DNA of 9,475 bases from Bacillota bacterium (GTDB lineage: Bacteria; Bacillota; Clostridia; Oscillospirales; JAKOTC01). The position numbers and the translations under genes are program-made. Positions 7,369 to 9,475 of this stretch are shown here, piece after piece; position 1 is the first letter of the stretch, and each line of letters opens with the position of its first letter. Below the pieces are notes generated by a model. The model had not been told where the DNA came from and did not search any database. It saw only the letters and a list, made by a program, of their open reading frames with translations. The DNA is taken from the NCBI GenBank assembly GCA_029776465.1, contig JAKOTC010000183.1, positions 1 through 9,475 of the forward strand, in the 5' to 3' direction.

Positions 7369-8079
7369 TTATTCGCCCAGCAAACGCTTTAAAATCTCCT
7401 GATAGGCGCCTTCCACATTGCCCAGGTCGCGGCGGAAGCGGTCTTTGTCCAGCTTCTCTTTGGTCACGCTGTCCCAGAAGCGGCAGGTATCGGGGGAGAT
7501 CTCGTCGGCCAGAATGATGGTGCCGTCGGTGGTGCGGCCGAACTCCAGCTTGAAATCGATCAGCTCGATGTTCAGGTCTTTCAGATAATCGGTTAAAATG
7601 GCGTTGATCTTCAAGGAATAATCCGCAATCGTCTTCAATTCTTCGGGAGTGGCCAGGCCCAGAGCGGCAATGTGATACTCATTGATCATGGGATCGCCCA
7701 GCGCATCGTCCTTATAGCAGTATTCCAAAACGGTGGTCGCCAGCTTGGTCCCCTCGGGCAGGCCCAGCCGCTTGGACAGGGAGCCGGCGGCAATATTGCG
7801 AACAATCACTTCCAGGGGAACGATGGTGACCTTTTTGACCAAGGTCTCCCGATCAGAGAGCTCCTGCACCAGGTGAGTGGGAATTCCCTTGGACTCCAGC
7901 AGCTTCATCAGATGGTTGGTGACCCGGTTATTGATCACGCCTTTTCCTGAGATGGTGCCCTTTTTCTCCCCGTTGAAAGCCGTTGCGTCATCTTTATAAT
8001 CCACGATAAACAGCTCGGGGTCGTCGGTTTTATAAACCTTCTTGGCTTTGCCTTCATAAATCTGCTCTAACTTTTTCAT
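7369..8079 (-). CDS. purC: SAICAR synthetase (phosphoribosylaminoimidazole-succinocarboxamide synthase)
   Basis: 236-residue cytosolic enzyme joining CAIR and aspartate with ATP to give SAICAR. Typical bacterial length. Motifs: YEGKAKKVY (8-16) at the nucleotide-binding N-terminus, [17 protein letters not shown] (31-47), [14 protein letters not shown] (87-100), LEFGRTTDG (178-186) and the metal/substrate loop [12 protein letters not shown] (192-203). ATG 8079 overlaps the purE stop (ATGA), with GGAGG at about 10-nt spacing, so it is translationally coupled to purE, which makes its substrate. Not fused to PurE, unlike vertebrate PAICS. The purB product needed to process SAICAR is not encoded in the window. 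Confidence 0.98.
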   Translation of the reverse strand: MKKLEQIYEGKAKKVYKTDDPELFIVDYKDDATAFNGEKKGTISGKGVINNRVTNHLMKLLESKGIPTHLVQELSDRETLVKKVTIVPLEVIVRNIAAGSLSKRLGLPEGTKLATTVLEYCYKDDALGDPMINEYHIAALGLATPEELKTIADYSLKINAILTDYLKDLNIELIDFKLEFGRTTDGTIILADEISPDTCRFWDSVTKEKLDKDRFRRDLGNVEGAYQEILKRLLGE

Positions 8080-8573
8080 ATCTGTGCTGCCTCCTGCATG
8101 ATTTTTTGATCTTTTTCAGCCACTTCGGCTGCCATTTTTTCTTTATACGCTTTCAGTTTTTGGGCCAAACCCTCATCCGAAAGGGACAGAATCTGAACCG
8201 CCAGCAAAGCGGCATTGGCTGCTCCGTCAATGGCAACGGTAGCCACCGGGATGCCTGCGGGCATCTGAACGGTGGAAAGCAGCGCGTCCAGCCCGTCCAG
8301 GGTGGAGGATTTGATGGGAATGCCGATCACCGGCAGAGTGGTGTGGGCGGCCAAAACGCCGGCCAGGTGCGCCGCTTTGCCCGCTGCCGCGATGATGACG
8401 CCGAATCCCTGCTCGCGGGCGGAAGAAGCAAAAGCGCAGGCCGCGGCCGGGGTTCTGTGCGCCGACATCACATGTGCCTCAGCGGGAACTCCGAATTCTT
8501 TCAAGGTTTTCAGGGCTGCCGATACCGTGGGGAAATCGCTGTCACTGCCCATGATAACCGCAACTTTTAACAT
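8076..8573 (-). CDS. purE: PurE, AIR carboxylase / N5-CAIR mutase
   Basis: 165-residue cytosolic enzyme making CAIR. Motifs: MGSDSD (8-13) phosphate loop, MSAHRTP (36-42) with the catalytic His, and [13 protein letters not shown] (62-74), where the E. coli-type enzyme reads AGGAAHLPGM. C-terminal helix 137-165 is rich in Lys/Glu/Ala. An ATG three codons earlier (8582) overlaps the AAAGGA site that is correctly spaced (8 nt) for ATG 8573, so 8573 is chosen. First gene of the operon, preceded by a promoter, structured leader and terminator. No purK follows, although classical class I PurE needs PurK-made N5-CAIR. Either purK lies elsewhere or this PurE uses AIR and CO2 directly; the sequence alone does not decide. 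Confidence 0.96.
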   Translation of the reverse strand: MLKVAVIMGSDSDFPTVSAALKTLKEFGVPAEAHVMSAHRTPAAACAFASSAREQGFGVIIAAAGKAAHLAGVLAAHTTLPVIGIPIKSSTLDGLDALLSTVQMPAGIPVATVAIDGAANAALLAVQILSLSDEGLAQKLKAYKEKMAAEVAEKDQKIMQEAAQI

Positions 8574-8630
8574 AATAAACATCCTTTCAGTTTGGAGTTT
8601 TATATTTTCTATTTGTCATTTTTTTGCATG

Positions 8631-8667
8631 AAACAAGAAAGAGGCTGGAGTTTACACTCTCAGCCTC
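8631..8667 (-). terminator. Intrinsic terminator (attenuator) inside the purE leader
   Basis: In the transcript GAGGCTG (8667-8661) pairs with CAGCCTC (8647-8641). After one bulged A, GAGT pairs with ACTC, capped by a GUAA (GNRA-type) tetraloop. Eleven base pairs are followed by the U-rich TTTCTTGTTT (8640-8631). On the plus strand the hairpin is followed by G and A's, so it acts only toward purE. It lies between the strong promoter and purE with about 58 nt left to the start codon, so it should cut off most transcripts unless relieved. It cannot belong to the preceding gene alone, because the promoter lies in between. Confidence 0.75.
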
Positions 8668-8725
8668 GAAAAAACCTTGCAACTAGGGCGGAAAAGCTTT
8701 TTGTCAGTATCATGCTCGCTGACAT
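8660..8725 (-). CDS. Putative 21-residue leader peptide of the purine operon
   Basis: Small ORF starting ATG 8725, 5 nt after GGGAGGG (8737-8731), one of the best ribosome binding sites in the window. It begins MSASMILTK and ends LVARFFRG, basic and hydrophobic near the end. Its TGA (8662-8660) lies inside the ascending arm of the terminator stem, so a ribosome finishing the peptide would cover that arm. Codons ATA, CTA, AGG and CGA, which look uncommon in the neighbouring genes, cluster here. Seven bases before the terminator is the T6 run encoding Phe-Phe. Position and overlap suggest a regulatory ORF rather than a functional peptide. No homology is claimed, and chance occurrence remains possible in a 66-bp ORF. 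Confidence 0.55.
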   Translation of the reverse strand: MSASMILTKSFSALVARFFRG

Positions 8726-8739
8726 GCAATCCCTCCCGC
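8677..8739 (-). promoter_or_regulatory. Structured purE leader RNA with possible pseudoknot
   Basis: TGTCAG/CTGACA (8724-8719 with 8707-8702) forms a perfect 6-bp hairpin with an 11-nt loop. It can be enclosed by GCGGGAGG (8739-8732) pairing with TTTTCCGC (8695-8688), using G-U pairs. TTGCA (8729-8725) can also pair with TGCAA (8681-8677), crossing the outer stem as a pseudoknot. The outer stem would bury the ribosome binding site of the leader ORF. The layout resembles a riboswitch aptamer before an attenuator, but I cannot match it to the purine, ZTP, PRPP, TPP or T-box consensus from memory. Confidence 0.4.
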
Positions 8740-8753
8740 TTATTATTTTAAAT

Positions 8754-8780
8754 TGATTTATGATTATTCATTATAAATCA
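8754..8780. repeat. 8-bp dyad overlapping the purE promoter -10 box
   Basis: TGATTTAT (8754-8761) and ATAAATCA (8773-8780) are perfect inverted copies with an 11-bp spacer. The dyad spans the -10 box and predicted start site, where a repressor would block RNA polymerase. It is AT-rich in an AT-rich region, so chance is not excluded. It does not resemble the Bacillus PurR box (CCGAAC core). Confidence 0.4.
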
Positions 8781-8798
8781 TTTTTTTGTCTCTTTCAA
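8770..8798 (-). promoter_or_regulatory. Sigma-A promoter of the purine operon
   Basis: On the minus strand TTGAAA (8798-8793) and a perfect TATAAT (8775-8770) are separated by 17 bp. The start is expected near 8763-8765, giving an attenuated leader of about 130 nt and about 190 nt of 5' UTR before purE. It is the strongest promoter match in the window. All seven purine genes lie downstream with no other promoter of comparable quality seen among them. Confidence 0.82.
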
Positions 8799-8906
8799 GT
8801 GCGGAAGCCGTTTCAAAAATAAATCGTAACTTTATACAAAAAAGGCCAAAATAAACAGTTTTTTTTCCCAAATCAGCAAGAACGAATCTTTCGTTGACCA
8901 ACCGAA
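8799..8906. other. AT-rich spacer between the sulfhydrylase gene and the purine promoter
   Basis: Contains a perfect 6-bp hairpin (AACGAA/TTCGTT, 3-nt loop, 8881-8895) shortly after the upstream stop codon. Only the weakly T-rich CTTGCTGATTT follows, so it is at best a poor terminator for the upstream gene. A-tracts and T-tracts at about 8838-8867 upstream of the -35 box could act as an UP-like element. No gene is seen. Confidence 0.35.
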
Positions 8907-9475
8907 TCAGGCATTGGAAAGGGCCTTGTCCAGGTCATTTAAAATATCGTCGATATATTCAATTCCCACGGAGAGGCGGATCATGTCGTCGCTGATTCCG
9001 GCGGCGGCGCACTGTTCGCTGGTCATCTGCTGGTGGGTGGTGGAAGCAGGATGGATGGCCAAGGATTTGGCGTCGGCCACATTGGCCAGATGGGAGATCA
9101 GCTTCATTCCCTCGATGGTGCGTTTTGCCGCTTCATATCCGTCCTTTACCCCGAAGGAGAAAATAGAGCCGCTGCCCTTGGGAAAATACTTCTTGGCCAG
9201 CTCGTGGTATGGATTCCCCTCCAGGGAAGGATAGTTGACCCAGGCCACCTTGGGGTGTTTTTGCAGCCATTCGGCTACGGCTTTGGCATTCTCCACATGC
9301 CGTTCCACCCGAAGCGAGAGGGTTTCCAGTCCCTGCAGCAGCAGGAAGGCATTAAAGGGGCTCATGCAGGCACCCAGATCCCGCATCAGTTTGGCCCTGG
9401 CGCGGAAGATAAAAGCAGAGGCACCCACGTCTTTGGTATAAGACAGATCGTGATAGCTGGGGTCGGGTTCGGTGA
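8907..9475 (-). CDS. metY: O-acetylhomoserine sulfhydrylase, C-terminal part (PLP enzyme of Cys/Met metabolism)
   Basis: Partial gene entering from the right edge; 188 residues and the stop are visible. The reading frame stays open to the edge through TEPDPSYHDLSYTKD, so the in-frame GTG at 9428 is internal. Sequence blocks RDLGACMSPFNAFLLLQGLETLSLR, HLANVADAKSLAIHPASTTHQQM and IRLSVGIEYIDDILNDLDKAL are characteristic of the MetY/CysD branch of the cystathionine gamma-synthase family. These enzymes make homocysteine from O-acetylhomoserine and sulfide with pyridoxal phosphate. The conserved Arg in IRLSVG binds the substrate carboxylate. The PLP lysine lies upstream of the window. It precedes the purine promoter by about 110 bp and is not part of that operon. 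A cystathionine gamma-synthase or methionine gamma-lyase is less likely given the SPFNAFLLLQGLETL stretch. Confidence 0.92.
   Translation of the reverse strand, partial: TEPDPSYHDLSYTKDVGASAFIFRARAKLMRDLGACMSPFNAFLLLQGLETLSLRVERHVENAKAVAEWLQKHPKVAWVNYPSLEGNPYHELAKKYFPKGSGSIFSFGVKDGYEAAKRTIEGMKLISHLANVADAKSLAIHPASTTHQQMTSEQCAAAGISDDMIRLSVGIEYIDDILNDLDKALSNA

Noticed and set aside
8594..8630. Second mini-ORF (ATG CAA AAA ...) after the attenuator
   Set aside because: Six codons only and no ribosome binding site.
8641..8667. GGCTGAGAG in the purE leader resembles the conserved TPP riboswitch (thi box) motif
   Set aside because: It is one arm of the terminator hairpin, and the rest of the thi box (the CCTGA and GCGNAGGGA blocks) is missing.
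8668..8765. Guanine/adenine-type purine riboswitch or ZTP riboswitch upstream of purE
   Set aside because: The conserved purine aptamer core is absent. A CCGCC element is reminiscent of the ZTP class, but the rest of that consensus (the 5' GUCGUGU-type segment and CCGCCUGGGCA) is not found.
8799..8906. Classical terminator for the sulfhydrylase gene
   Set aside because: The only hairpin (8881-8895) has a 6-bp AT-rich stem and no proper T-run; too weak to call as a terminator.
1..9475. Mobile elements, CRISPR arrays, tRNA or rRNA genes
   Set aside because: None of the corresponding repeats, transposase motifs or RNA signatures were seen; the window is an ordinary operon region.

Overview
The window is a bacterial chromosome segment in which every supported gene lies on the minus strand. 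It carries a compact de novo purine synthesis operon, flanked by the 3' part of a methionine/cysteine biosynthesis gene (right edge) and by a drug-exporter-type ABC transporter pair (left edge). AGGAGG-type ribosome binding sites, a near-consensus sigma-A promoter, intrinsic terminators and the protein variants point to a Firmicute of class Clostridia, most likely near the Oscillospiraceae/Ruminococcaceae. The strongest taxonomic hint is the replacement of bifunctional PurH by two separate genes, a PurO-type IMP cyclohydrolase and a free-standing AICAR transformylase. The assignment is inference, since no rRNA or marker gene is present.

Layout, read in the direction of transcription (right to left): the C-terminal 188 residues of O-acetylhomoserine sulfhydrylase (8907-9475); a 333-bp intergenic control region (8574-8906) with a TTGAAA-17-TATAAT promoter, a structured leader encoding a possible 21-residue peptide, and an intrinsic terminator before the first gene; then purE, purC, purM, purN, purO, a stand-alone AICAR transformylase and purD (8573 down to 2356). 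purE/purC and purM/purN overlap by 4 bp. The other junctions are 79, 73, 11 and 42 nt. A long-stem terminator follows purD, and a separate promoter lies directly against it. That promoter drives a 584-residue half-size ABC exporter subunit and, 11 nt later, the first 118 residues of a second exporter subunit that runs off the window.

Together the purine genes cover the GAR step (PurD), GAR formylation (PurN), AIR formation (PurM), AIR carboxylation (PurE), SAICAR synthesis (PurC), AICAR formylation and IMP ring closure (PurO). purF, purL/Q/S, purB and purK are not in the window. purF, which commonly sits between purC and purM in clostridia, is absent from that position.

The observations most worth following are the purE leader, which looks like a transcription attenuator with a translated leader ORF whose stop codon is inside the terminator stem, and the ABC subunit, whose Walker B Glu, H-loop His and A-loop aromatic are all replaced. 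The latter is the signature of a heterodimeric exporter with one degenerate ATP site.
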